A stretch of DNA of 64,000 nucleotides from Sipunculus nudus (taxonomy: Eukaryota > Annelida > Sipuncula > Golfingiida > Sipunculidae), in contig CM049316.1 in NCBI GenBank assembly GCA_026874595.1, positions 57,359,676 through 57,423,675 on the forward strand. Direction: 5' to 3'. Below, in pieces: positions 12,583 through 25,500 of the stretch. A model generated the notes under the pieces. That model was given only the letters and a program-made list of their open reading frames with translations, was not told where the DNA came from and searched no databases. A program made the position numbers and the translations under genes. Within the stretch, counting starts at the first letter, position 1. Each line of letters starts with the position of its first letter.

Positions 12583-12624
12583 CTTCATTTTGTATAATTA
12601 TAAAGCTCTGGTGAAATGCCATAG
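12583..12624 (+). repeat. Penelope terminal direct repeat, right
   Basis: Identical 42-bp copy of 10368-10409, lying about 43 bp after the end of the coding part. Confidence 0.92.
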
Positions 12625-13329
12625 TATTACAGGTAGACCTGAATATGTTACTTTTATAATGTTAAGGCAGCGCCGTTCTATAAATGTATACGTGGGCCTA
12701 CGTGTGGTCTTTACAGAGACTTTAACATGCTTGTTCGCCCGTCATATCATGTTAATAGGTTGGTAACGTGTTTATATTGTTATCCATGTATAACATCTGT
12801 GTATGTATAGGGTTTTCAGGAACGCCGGGTTAAGCTTCTGTGACGCTCGAATTCTCTTTCAGACGCTTGAATGGTTCTTGAGGTCAAAGCGTCCTACCGG
12901 TCGTGCGAAATTTCAGGCTGCACGTTGGAAGGAAGATCAAAATTGTGTCAGCTACTGACCGTTGTTGACTAGCTCAGGTACTAAGTAAATAGTGTAAACA
13001 CTGTATTGACCCCTGCATTAAATTCTAACCAAATAATCAATATAATCATATAATGACATATTGTCTAACCATATAATGATAGAATAAATGACATGAAATG
13101 AAAACTAAACAAATTTACACAACCCCTTCGAAACAGACAGAGATAGAGGGATATAGAAGTAGAAAAAGAGTTTGTTTTTAAAGACATCAAATTGTTTATG
13201 CATAAAATTGTTAATTATTAGCAGAGAAAACGAAAAACTTCCTGATTTCCGTTAACCTCTCTACTATTATTAACATAAATTCGAACGAGACTCATATCAC
13301 ACCATTTAACAATTAACGCTGTGTATGCT

Positions 13330-13393
13330 ATAACCAATACAGATACTTTTTATGGCGCGTGATAACCAACACAGATACTTTTTATGGCGCGTG
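13330..13393. repeat. 32-bp tandem duplication
   Basis: ATAACCAATACAGATACTTT with its continuation to GGCGCGTG is repeated at once with one mismatch (AATAC/AACAC); a third copy begins with ATAAC and stops. Confidence 0.93.
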
Positions 13394-13640
13394 ATAACGC
13401 GACGACAGTTAATTATCCCCTCACTGACGATATGTCTATGTAGCCTGAGCTGACAGCGGGTACAATGTCCATATATCTTATCTGAGAGTGCCACCGGTCG
13501 ACCTTATCTATATGCATTCTTCACTCTTTTACAAACAACACATGCTGAAATATGATCGTGTGTCCTTCCGGGTTTATTCCCTATACCTACTTGCAGCTCC
13601 ATATATTTACATTCTTAAATTCGTATATGTAGGAGCGTCA

Positions 13641-13704
<64 letters not shown>
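13641..13704. repeat. (AT)n microsatellite
   Basis: About 64 bp of pure TA repeat. Confidence 0.97.
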
Positions 13705-13706
<2 letters not shown>

Positions 13707-14350
13707 CGAAGGGATAGAGGGTATATACCCCTCCACCCTTTAAGATACCCTGCCATTCAGAAAATAATATTTATATATTGGATATAAAATCTTTTAATAT
13801 ACTTTGGTTCGATCTGTCCATTTTTGAGTTTACCATAAATATTTTATATCTGAGCCTGGTTTAGAAGTTATCTTTTCTGAAAACAATACATTTTTTTTAA
13901 ACTTATAAATAACTAATATATATATATATATATGTATGTAAAATGTAATATTGAGGTCACTGTTTGTATGTACCGGTTCAATTCCCCCATATACATACCG
14001 GGCCATCCTCTTTTACCTGATCGGGTGAACTGCCCCTATACATCGGGTCATCAGTCTGTCCTTGATATTGTGCACCAAAAATCAACATAACTTCATCAGT
14101 CAGCCTTTCTTTGCTGGTGTACACCCTAACTCCACTTCAGGCCGTTAGCCATTTCTGGTTGGTGTTCTCCCCTCAACATCGCCTCATCAGCTCTTCCACC
14201 GAAGATCCTTGTATATACTGGGCCAACCCTGCTTTCTTCTTGCCGTTTACCGTACCTGACTATCGGAATATTGCAAGCGTAATGTATGTTACCGATTTAT
14301 AAGCGTGTTGTTTCATTTCAGATATAAAATTTAACTCGGCGAAGAAACAC

Positions 14351-14763
14351 ATGGATGTCTTACAAATAAAGAATGTGAGTACACAAGTTTATTTTTTAGA
14401 TAATATTCAAGAGTAAATTTACTCTTGACCTGAATGTTAAAAGATCCACCTTCAGCTCTTTATTGCACCTGTTTAACGCCTGGATATTCCATAAGATAAC
14501 AAATAACTACAATATTTAAAACAAATAAAATTCTACGGACTTAATATCAGTATAGTTGCCAAGGGTGTATAAAAGAGTATCAGAGGTGGAACTTTATGAA
14601 CATTAAAAATTAAGTATGCTACTCACATATTTGCATGGTGGCATATATGACATACAGCATAATAATGATTAATTTACATACATAAGAGGAAATCCAAGGC
14701 ATCAAGCAGCGGCTGTAACATACATACAGAAAGACACAAACCCATAACACGTCTTGTATAAAG

Positions 14764-14811
<48 letters not shown>

Positions 14812-16721
14812 TATAAGAAATGAATGGACATATGTATATGACAGTTCGACATCTCTCCTTTTAACAGGAAGCCAGGGTTATAAGGAATGCAGTGGCTGAC
14901 ACACTCTGTCAGGGCGTGATACAAGCAGCTCCGCTGAGGTACCTGGAGTTACCCTTAACCTTAAGGGAGAAGTATCCCAGACTAAACCTGGACAACCTGA
15001 TAAAGGAGAACATCCAGGTAACAAGTGTATATCATATTCATGACAAATGCAGGAAAAGCAAGCAGGCCAACGAGAGCGGTCGTCGCATGTGTAAAAAATG
15101 TTGAGCTGGATGCGCAATACGATACGACGCTCTCATTGGTCTGATTAAAATTCCTTGCTCTGTGCCCACCTTGGTGGTCGAACCCAGAGAACCATGCTAT
15201 ACAAAGCAGCGGTTACAAGAAAGGAGATCTGAGACGACTGCGGTGTATTACCGCTGTGTGCATGACGTGCGTACATTTTCCATGCGATAAAGCATATTAA
15301 GAATAATTCAAAGATATGTGATTTGCTGTTCTGCCTCAAAACGCACATTTAATTTTCCTTTTCAATCTTCAAATCTTCAACCATTGGTTTTGACCAATGA
15401 AAGTTGGGCATTCCATATAGTTTTTTTTTAAGTTTGGCGAGGCGTCATAAGATCTAAAACAATGGTAGCAGTCTACAGCAAATAGCCCCAATGAAAGCTG
15501 CGTATTGAATGAAATGGATAAGTAGCAGAAATGGAATGAGGCCATTGCATAATGAATGTTGATTATATTATGAGACGCTGGCTGACCTACGAACCTTTTA
15601 CTGTATTTTGTAGTAAATCTTTTAGCACTAAAAGGACTAGGCAATAGGGCTACTGTAACATTAAAAAAAATCTACAAATTTTAGCATGCATAATGGCATT
15701 ACAACATCGGTTGTGATAATAACATCAATTTACATCTTATTTCTAGATAATGTTGAACATAGCCACGCAACCATCTTTTATTGTGATCGGAATTAAGATT
15801 TTTTATTCGTATATACAATATCTAAATATTAGCAATAAGGAGCTTTTTAATTTCTTGTATGGAAACATAGGATGAATATTGGGCCACCCGTCTAGTTCAT
15901 GGCCTGGATACTCTGATAAATTTTGGGCTACATCTTCTAAAGAAACCTAAAGATCGACCAGAAGACTGGAATGTCGTCAGATTCAACAGTAAAGAATATA
16001 CAGACACCTTGAGGTATTTGGAGGCAAGTTTTATAAAAAACATGTCAACAACGTCTAACCTTTACCTGTTCCAATTCCTTATGTCCATTCAAGTGTCAAG
16101 CTTTTTACGTTCGTCCTGTCTTTCTCTCTAAAGTTCACTAAAGCTCTCTCTCTTTCTTTCTTTCTCTCTTTCAACTGAAACAGTGGAAATGTAAACAGGT
16201 TCACAGCTGTACATTGACGTTTATACGTAAATAATTACAAGAATGAAAAAGATATTATAAAAAAAAGGTTTTCACATAGAGGTATAATGGAACCTTCATC
16301 GTATACACATCAAATTTAATACTTAGATTTAATATTTAGAACACTAAATGGCTCTAGTGAAGAATTGTCGAATGATATAACCTTCACCCTGTATAGTACA
16401 GGCAAGAGAATCACGAACAATTGCATGCCCTCAATATTTTAAAAACACGAATAAAAGAAGTTATATTTGACATTCACATATATGTTTCAAATCTTTTAAT
16501 GTGGATATTCATCACACACAGGGACATTACGACATCTTATGGTCACTGGGGTACACGAATCACAGAGAAGATGGGCTGTACTTTGGTGAATTCGTGGATC
16601 CCGACCCCCGTGATGTGGTCCTGACCCTATCAGAAGTAGTCCTGGCCAGAAGTGAAATATACGCTTACATACAAGGCACCCATCCACGACCCAACGTCAT
16701 CTCAGAGGTGTCCATGGACAA
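14351..16721 (+). CDS. RNF31-like: Gene B PUB-domain exons (four exons)
   Basis: 14351-14374 gives the start MDVLQIKN, in an exon opening at acceptor 14320/14321 with a short in-exon leader. 14868-15017 encodes LELPLTLREKYPRLNLDNLI and neighbours. 15871-16023 encodes LVHGLDTLINFGLHLLKKP through DTLRYLE, resembling HOIP NTLSTALNILEKYGRNLL. 16522-16721 encodes LWSLGYTNHREDGLYF through THPRPNV, matching HOIP LRLYGYTEEQPDGLSF and NTHPRQQ. PUB domains bind PIM motifs of p97/VCP and OTULIN. The intron after 16023 has a GC donor, AG|GCAAGT, the accepted minor class. Confidence 0.85.
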
Positions 16722-19700
16722 GTAAACATAATTTATAAAAACCAAATGAATTGTTTTCCGTTCAACTTGTTTAGAAACATGCCAAGTTTATCATTTTATT
16801 TGAATAAATTATTTTTCTAAAGTGTAATATTCAACAAAATTCAATGTGATTTAAAACTCATTACTATGAACCAAAGTTATCTACCTGGCTGAAGTTTAAT
16901 TTTCAGTAAAATAAGACCTGGACTTCTGTACTATTTTCTTTGTTTGAAGAATAGGTTCATGGTTAGCTGCCGACGCAACATTATTTTTCATATTAAGTCT
17001 GTCTACCACATTGCGCCATTCACTAAAAAGCCATTTGAGTCCATTCATTTTGGCTAGTTCATGGCCTGCTGGTGACATTGTTTGTTGAATGAGGATGAAG
17101 CTATCTATGCATACGACAAGGATAATATGTTATTGTTAATCCTTCTGGATTTCGATTTTTTAAATGCACTGGGCTAGGAAGATTACAGAAGTTATAACTT
17201 GTCATTAAATCATCACAGCGAATATCTGACGTTCTATCGATGTTTCACCATTTTACTGTTGAAGCAGGAATTGGGGTTCGAAATAGCAACCATCCTATTA
17301 TAATGCCGGAAGCACTAGGCTAATTTCTACCTCTAATATCCTGTGCTTATAGCTAACAATACGTGTCAGGAACGTTCATCCATGGCTAAAATACAAAATT
17401 AATATATTTACCCTCATGATAACCTGGCGATTTAAACGGGCTCTCAGGCAACAGTATATTCAATGCCAATATTCTCAAATGCCAACGAGACGCTTTAAAC
17501 GACTTACTGACTGACTGACTGAAAGTGAAGTCGGTGCTCGAGCCAGTCACAGGCCTGCGGATCGAAAATCCGGCCCGCACTGGCTGCCTCAGCAACCACA
17601 AAGTTTGACAGATTGAGTCGGTTTACATTTCAGTATTTAAGGGGAAAATAGTAGATAGTGATAGAGTTGGAGATCGTAGTGAGGGAGGTTGAGGGAGCCG
17701 GAAAACCCAGAGAGAACCACCGACCTTGGACGGGCCAGTACAACCTAATCTCATGGCAGCACCTGGAATTGAACCTGGGTCGCCAGCGGAGAAGGTCGAG
17801 CGTTTTTCCGCTCAGCTGTCCAGGCCCCAATCTTTAAACGAAATGGTTATAAAATATCAAATTTGTTAATCCTTTCTTTCAATTTTTTCCTCCACCTTAT
17901 TAGCAACATTCAGTTCAACTTAGCTCGGCCAGCCAACACTCTTTTCTGGAGCGCTTTCGTTTTTCTTTTCTAGAGCGATTTTTTTTCAAATGACCGTCAA
18001 AATTGAGAAATACTCTCGTTCATTTTAGCATTATTTTAAATATATAATATTCAGCAGTTGTTCTTCTAAGTGCTACCATTGTTTTTGCCTAAATCTATAA
18101 TGATACGGTAATACTCCACGGGTCTTTGTTGCAGGTCGGTCAGTCCTAACCTGTCCCAGCCAGCACCTCCTGAGTTAAATATGTATGAGAACATTAAGGT
18201 ATATACATACGGTGCTTTTTTATACTCCGAGCATCTTTATATCTATATCTTATTCTATTTAACTCCGTAGGCCCACGTGTGCGTGTGCAAGTTATCATTA
18301 TCCGTATCATAATTTTTTTAATATAAGTCCACTAAAAAGTGGTTTACTGTTACTAGGTGCTTACAACAGCGTACCTTTTTAAAACTTAAATTTGTTTAAA
18401 ATTATACAAAATCATGGGAAAATGAAGAAAAGTTCAAGAATATGTATACCATCAGAAAGATCACTTTACCAGGTTTAATATAATGTATGCGTTATGAGGT
18501 CTAATATGAATTAAAAACAACTTTTTGATGATTCAATAGTAGTAGGGTTTTTTACAATAATGATATTCTAAGGAATTTTTCGTGAATATTCAATATGCTG
18601 GATTCCTTAAGACAATGCTTAAGCATGACGTGACCTATTAACTGTGTAATCTGTAATATGGCTCCACCAGGGTCTTTCCGGGTTAGACGTGCAAACCCCG
18701 ATTCAAGAACGACCAACGTCTTCTGATGCGAAATTGGCGACTATCGGGAAAGGTCCTGCAGGCATGTATGGTAACACTGGTATCAGAGAAGATTATTTGG
18801 CCCCTGTGGATAACGGCATGCCCCACCACGGAAGGTTCATAGTCCATGACTACGAAAGTATAGACCACCCAATAATCGGAATCCCGGTGAGCATTTGGTA
18901 TCAACAGTCAACGTCCCCCAAGGCCCAAAACTTTACACAAATCATTATTTAAGCTGAACTTAAGGGGAAGATAATGTATTCTGCTGTGTCCGTTTACTGG
19001 TCTGTTTTTCTGTTTGTTTGCTGAACTATGCACAGGTTATCTGAAGAATGTTTCACAGGATTAGCGTATTAAGGCATGGTAGTACTAACCAAGATTAAAA
19101 TACAGATACTGAATAGTTTATTAACCCTGAATATGACTCTTTCGTATTGTCATATCTTGTGTAAGTTGGATGAAAATCTATTTGCATGAGACCGGCTAAA
19201 GGGACAGTGAGGATAACCGTTTGTGCTCAACATATCAGCGGTTAAGGTTCAAATTCCCAGTGAAGACATACATACCATTTATAAGATTGTTTCTCTTCCT
19301 TAACATGGGTGTGAATGTCTGGCTTTGCAAATTTAGTAGCTTAATATTCTACATACAAACTGCTTCAATTATTTTGGTTGTGCCTTCAAGACAATGAGGT
19401 CACGAAATTGTTAGTCTCACCAAAATAGAATCGTTTAGACTTTGCTCACTTAATCAATGCATTTGCACAAAATATGTGCAACCTGTTTGGCGTAGATACA
19501 CGTAATACAGAGCAGATAGCACTGGACAGTACTTAAATTTTTTTAATCTCGTCGCTCTAATTTCAATACATCTTTCTACACGTGCTTGCCTAAAGACTGC
19601 TGTGTACAAGTCCTTTGCACGAAAAGTAAAATATAAACAGGTAATATATAAAAACAGAGACTACTACATGCTGCAGGGACCTCGTCAATGCAAAGCTCTT

Positions 19701-20182
19701 AATAAAAGCTGTGACAGATTATTACTGTTTCAAGACGGAAGTATGCCTACTCTGATCTTTCTTTGTCATGTACCTTACCATTACACTCCGTGTTGGTTGT
19801 GGCCCATAGATGTTTGATGGGACAGGTCTGCCACTGTGCTTGGATTCCCACTCTTCCCTCTCCCAAAATATGAATCTTGAACCTTATATGTATTAATGAT
19901 CAGTTTGTTAATGATCAGTGTTTTTCCATACCTAATCTTTTTTTAAATTAGTAAAAAAAAATTTAATTCGGTATTTTAAAGAATATCTATGTTATATAAT
20001 TCCAGTGTCCAATGTGTTCTCATAAGAATGCGCCTGGTGTGCTCAGGTGCTTCAACTGTGACAGGCAAATCAACAGACGAGCAACGGTTGCCATAGATAC
20101 TACAGACATGGCAGCGGCTGCAGTACTGAGGAACTTGCCCACGACAGTATGTTTTTAAATCAACTTTTGTATCCCGAAGTTC

Positions 20183-20221
<39 letters not shown>

Positions 20222-22435
20222 TCAGAGAAAGAGGATATTTTGTGATAAATAGGATTGCTAACAAGCTGGTTTTCCGTTAGAGTGATGGGTGTACTTTTAA
20301 GAAAACCTTGATGTACCTCAAGTTTCAGAGTGAAACAAATATTATCTTGTTATAATATTGATGTTTATGTTTATATAAAAAATTTATCCAATCATGGTGT
20401 TATAAACAGAAATATTGTAAAAGGTGATAGATTTATCCTGACGTTTGACCACTCGGCCATGACTAAATTAGGGACCAACAATGCAAAATGAATGACAAAT
20501 AGTGTTAATTGTACCAGGGTGCTGAGATGACAGGAAAACAAGAAGGACAAACAAATTTGTCGAGAAGACCGAGATCTGTCTGGGAACCGGGCACGGGTAC
20601 TAGGCAAGCGGTAATGTAAACTTTAGATCGCATAATCTTTTTTGTTACACAGAACAGATCGTCAAGAAATAGGGAAAAGCTGAAATATGCAGCATAACTC
20701 TTTGAAATTCTTATCACTCATGTACGCAATAAACAATAATAATTGACCACATGTGATGTATTCCGACAAAACAGATGGTAAAAAACGTACAGGGAAAATT
20801 AAGTTTTCTAGAAACATCTAGATATTTGATGGCATTGGATGAAGGGATTTTGAAGGACAGATAGAGTCATTGTATTGGCCTACATCAAAACCGGTGACCA
20901 GAAACGGTGAAAGCACATTTATTACTCTTTTAAGTAATCATTTAGATAAGCATTTAGTTGTAAACATATCAGTTTATAACCATAATCAGGAAAAATTATT
21001 TTGGGATAATCTATGTTCAGTTTTACGTTGAATCATACGTATTTATTATCCTGGTTGATATTTTGAACACCATTTTGCCCTCATCATTACATTTTACAGG
21101 GACTGCATTCAGATAAACTTGCGGGGTCCTTTGCTGGTTCAGGCACGTGCCGCCATGGAAAACCGTCAAATGTACGAGGAGGACAAATCCATTGTTTTGC
21201 ATGTTTAAAAATAAAGGAACAAGAGGAGTTGTTTGGCGACGGAAGATCCAAAGCTCCAAAAGAAATGATTGACGAAACAGTGCGTTGTTTTACTATTTCA
21301 AAGACATTTTTATGTAAAGGAATCTGCTTAAAAGATGATCTATTAGTTTTTTTTAGTTAACATCACCTGAATAGAATGATCATGCATTCATCTACACAAA
21401 ACACTCTAATACATATTCTGATAGAAATAATATCCTATTTTCACTAAAGCAGTAATTGTCTCTCAAGATGATGTCATACACTCATGCAAAGTATATCATA
21501 TACATCAAAGTCCATGATTTATAATTATAACACACTGCTGTCTATGTAATAGAACTATAGTTCATTTCCTAAACGAAAGTGAAAAGAATGAAGCATAATA
21601 ATTCAATTTAAATTTATATTGTTTAATATGGAAGGAGGAAGCGGATGAAGTTGAACAGTGGTCTTGTCGGTACTGTACATTGTTAAACCCAGTGGGTAAA
21701 ACCATCTGTGAAGCATGCGCGAAAACCAATGACGCTCCTCAAGTAGTGAGACCGGAAGTAGCCAAAACGGAAGTACGTCCAATAACTTGTTTTTTTCCTG
21801 TACTCAGAAACTTCAGTTTTTAGAACAAATCCGTTTTAATATCTAAGAAATATCAGCAAATAATTGAAGGACATAGTACAGATATAATAAAAGTATCTTT
21901 TGTCTCGGGCGATATTTTCAAGTATTGGAAAACGGCCGGTAGAGGGCTCATCTAAACCAAATGAACAAAAATTCTAATTAATGGAACATTTCAGAAGAAA
22001 CAAAGTATTGAGATGGAATTGGACAAACACGATTGGATATGTCCAGTGTGTCGTGCGCAGATTCCCTCTGTCTTGGATTCCTGTCCGCACTGTACTGCTG
22101 ACGTCATAGAAGAAACGTCAGATGAAGATAAGGTGTGTACAGCGGTCTAGATATGAAATAAGTTGAATTTTAATACAACACTAACACTGTCTTATTACAA
22201 ACCCCTCCTAACCATTGACTCTACCTTAACCCGACAAGATAACATGTGCATCTGTCAGGGGTCTATTGCTACAAAGTGACTTGAGTCATATTTTGGACAA
22301 AAATACAGAGACTGAAGCGAGTAACAGTATGTGGTAACCACTACCACGATACAGTTGTAGCAATGGTATTTAAAACTGCCCCAAGACTTAAATCTAAAAG
22401 AATGTTATTTCAACAGACCCCTTCATGCTATATTA

Positions 22436-22502
<67 letters not shown>

Positions 22503-25500
22503 CCTAGTTGAGCTCGCTTAAATCGAATAAACCACTTTTGTCGGAGCTTCATTTTCGAAGTCGGTTGTTAAAATATTATTTATTATTATCTACCAAATCA
22601 TACTTTATTTATATAGCACCTTATCCAAAGAAATGCTTTAAGGTGCTTTACACTAAGACAGTAGCATATTAAAAATGATTAAAAATGAAACATTAAAGCC
22701 CTTCCCATGCATTCTTAAAACCATCACATTATTAAAATATACAATATTAAAAAATGTAACATATAATGAAAAAGTCATATCACAAGTTATGTGCCAATTT
22801 AAAAAAATGTGATTTCACTATATTTTTTTTTAAATATTAATAGTTTCAGCACATTTAATATCTGTTGGTAAATTTTGAACAGAAGTGCTGCAGATATACT
22901 GAAACGCTTATCCCCGTATGTGACAGTTCTTGCTGATAGCACCGTCAGCAGGCGATGCTGTTGTGAACGGAGCGTTCTAAATGGCTGATACCTCTAACGT
23001 TTATCGCTAAGATACACTGGCATTAAACCATGTAGTGCTTTATATGTATACATTAAGATCTTATAACTTGATCTGTGCTGCTCTGGAAGCCAGTGTAGTT
23101 CATATAATACTGGAGCAATGTGCTCGCGCACACGTGTACGGGATATCAGGCGGGCTGCACAGTTTTGTACTCGTTGGAGACGACCAATGGGTATTTGTGG
23201 CAGACCATGTAGTAACCCAATCGTGAAGTAAAAAGCGCTTGTACCAAGGTCCTACAAGTATCATCAGTAATATATTTTCGAATTTTGCCAATGCCTCGGA
23301 TCCGAAAGTAGCATGACTTCACTATAGCATGTATCTGCTTCTCCATTGTCAAATGATTATAAAAAAACGACACCTAGATACTTCACCTGAGATACTGCAT
23401 GTATTGTATTAGACCCTACATTTACAGAAATATCAGAAAAAAATCCTGGATTGACATTAAGGTACAAAAACAATCAATTCTTGTCCTGATTTAGCCTCAG
23501 TTCATCACTACTCATGCACTTATTGATGTCAATATTACTTTATAAAACCCGCTTGTGTCGAACCGCTGAAACGTCGATGCTCAATATTATGAGTCCCTCC
23601 GACTCGACACAAAAGGTTTTACTGTATGCAAATTAGATATTGGAATTGTTTCTTTTTTTCGTTAATGTAATACAAAATACACTGGCTACTTTAGATAATA
23701 TAAGTTTAAACTGATACCCCCCCCCCCCCCCCAACCACACACAAATTTGTTTACATTTTATGCTATACATAATGTTCATCTTGCAGAATGTTAAACAAAC
23801 GGAACAAATGGTTGAAAACACACCGCAGGTTAAGGTTAAAGAAACTGAGCCGAAGACAGAAGTGTGTCGGGAATGCAATGAACCGGTAAAATAAATGACG
23901 CAGACTTATTGGACAAACACATTCTGTAGATTCTAAGGAAATACACGATATATAACAATTGAAAATGTATTCATATACTGGACGACATTATAACATTAAA
24001 CAGAATATGATTATTAACAAATGGATCTAAAATGTGTATATAATTATCATTATTCATCCGATCCTGAAGCGAATATGACAACTAATCGGAATGTATAAAA
24101 ACATTTACATGACTTTAAACATGACCAGACCCTAATGCATGTAGGCCTACATACATGCAGTACTTTTTATTATTCGAACAAGATTTATGATATATGATAT
24201 GTTTAATATTGTAATAAGGCCCTAAAACAGGATATTTCTGCAGCAATCCAGTTTAAAGTTTCAGGGATCTCCCCGCCCGCACATGGGAATTCTCTGAATT
24301 ACTGCATGATGTCAGGTCATAATAGAAGCGGATCCGGGGGGGGGGGGGGTCAAGGGGGTCCGGACCCCCCCCCCCCCCTATTCAGCAGCCACAAGCTTTT
24401 TTGGAGTGTTTCAGACAATTTTTTTTCGGCCTGGACCCCCCCCCCCCCCCTTTCTGGACCTGGTGACTATTTTAAGGCTTTGTCATTGAACCTCCTGGGT
24501 TGGACCCCTCCTTTTCCTAAATATTGGATCCGCCCCTGCATGAGCATGGTATTAATGTCACATGAACTTGATGATATTTTTTTCTGTTCAAAATGTGACT
24601 TTTGCTTTCAAATAAGTAAAGATAGCTCTTCTTTTTCAGTTTGAGAAGTTTTCATAATATACGAAAGATTAAACTGTAATAAAAAGAAAATGACGTTATT
24701 ATCGACTAAACATGTACACTATATGCATGTTTTATTTTCAGGTGCATCAAAAAGTTCTCTTTCAGATGGGATGAGCATGTGAAATTAACAAATATTTATG
24801 ATTTACCCGTTTTATTGCAGCTGCATGCCGACAGAACGTGTTCACAATATTTCACCTATAAAACGCTCAGTGCTACTAAAACGGCAGTTGAGGCCATGGG
24901 TATGAACAAGATAGGTAAGAGATACGGCATATACCTGTATAACGATTTGATAGAATTATCTTTAAGCATGAAGAATGGTTGTCTTTTATCACAAGTTACA
25001 AACCATACGACAAGTTGAAAAAAAATCATTAATTTCCTTTGTATAACATTATTAAACCATGCACAGTCTATTCTAAGCAATGCAAGCCTCGGCCATGTGG
25101 GATGTTCCAAAAACCGTGTTTCCATTCACCTATTCGGCTCATATTCCCAGGTTCATCCGTGCATAAGTGACGGTTCATTTGTGAATATTCCTTGATAAAA
25201 TTCCTGAATCCGGATCATGTGTCGGGATCCTGGCCAAAATCTTATCGATTCTTCATTCGTCCATTCCCGAAATGTCCCAAAATTTCCACGAGATTCCGTT
25301 CAAGGTTGCGTGAGTTATGTAATGAACAAACACACGCACGGGGAAGAAAGCATACCCTCCCGGCGGAGGCAACAACACTGTGACTGGGCATGTATAGGAT
25401 ATTATATAATTACGCATTATATACGTACTTTAGGATTTAATGATATCATAATTCATTATTTTTTTTTCAATTTATTTGATCAAGTTTGTCCCCGTTGCAA

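Larger units (their letters stand above)
9975..12624 (+). mobile_element. Penelope-like retroelement, GIY-YIG type, degraded
   Basis: Coding parts at 10507-10890 and 10938-12539 belong to one Penelope-like polyprotein: an N-terminal region with the PADKT motif, reverse transcriptase with FDVVDFYPSI and YRDD motifs, a Cys-rich linker (CNCR, then CPMSGHCL), and a C-terminal GIY-YIG endonuclease (SYIGLTENSF). A 42-bp direct repeat brackets it (10368-10409 and 12583-12624). Its first 20 bases also occur inverted at 9975-9994, as is common for the terminal repeats of this family. It lies between the divergent genes A and B in gene B orientation. It is broken, with about two breaks, but the downstream reading frame is long, so it is probably fairly young. 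Confidence 0.9.
12625..14320. other. Region between the Penelope element and gene B
   Basis: No supported coding exon. Holds a 32-bp tandem duplication at 13330-13393 and (AT)n at 13641-13704. A 5'-UTR exon of gene B is expected somewhere here, because gene B exon 1 starts at an acceptor site (14320/14321), but it cannot be placed. Confidence 0.6.

Noticed and set aside
25217-25480. Coding sequence upstream of the RING2 exon in the same long frame
   Set aside because: This part is dispersed repeat R2; the real exon starts at the acceptor before 25485, as the HOIP alignment and phase show.
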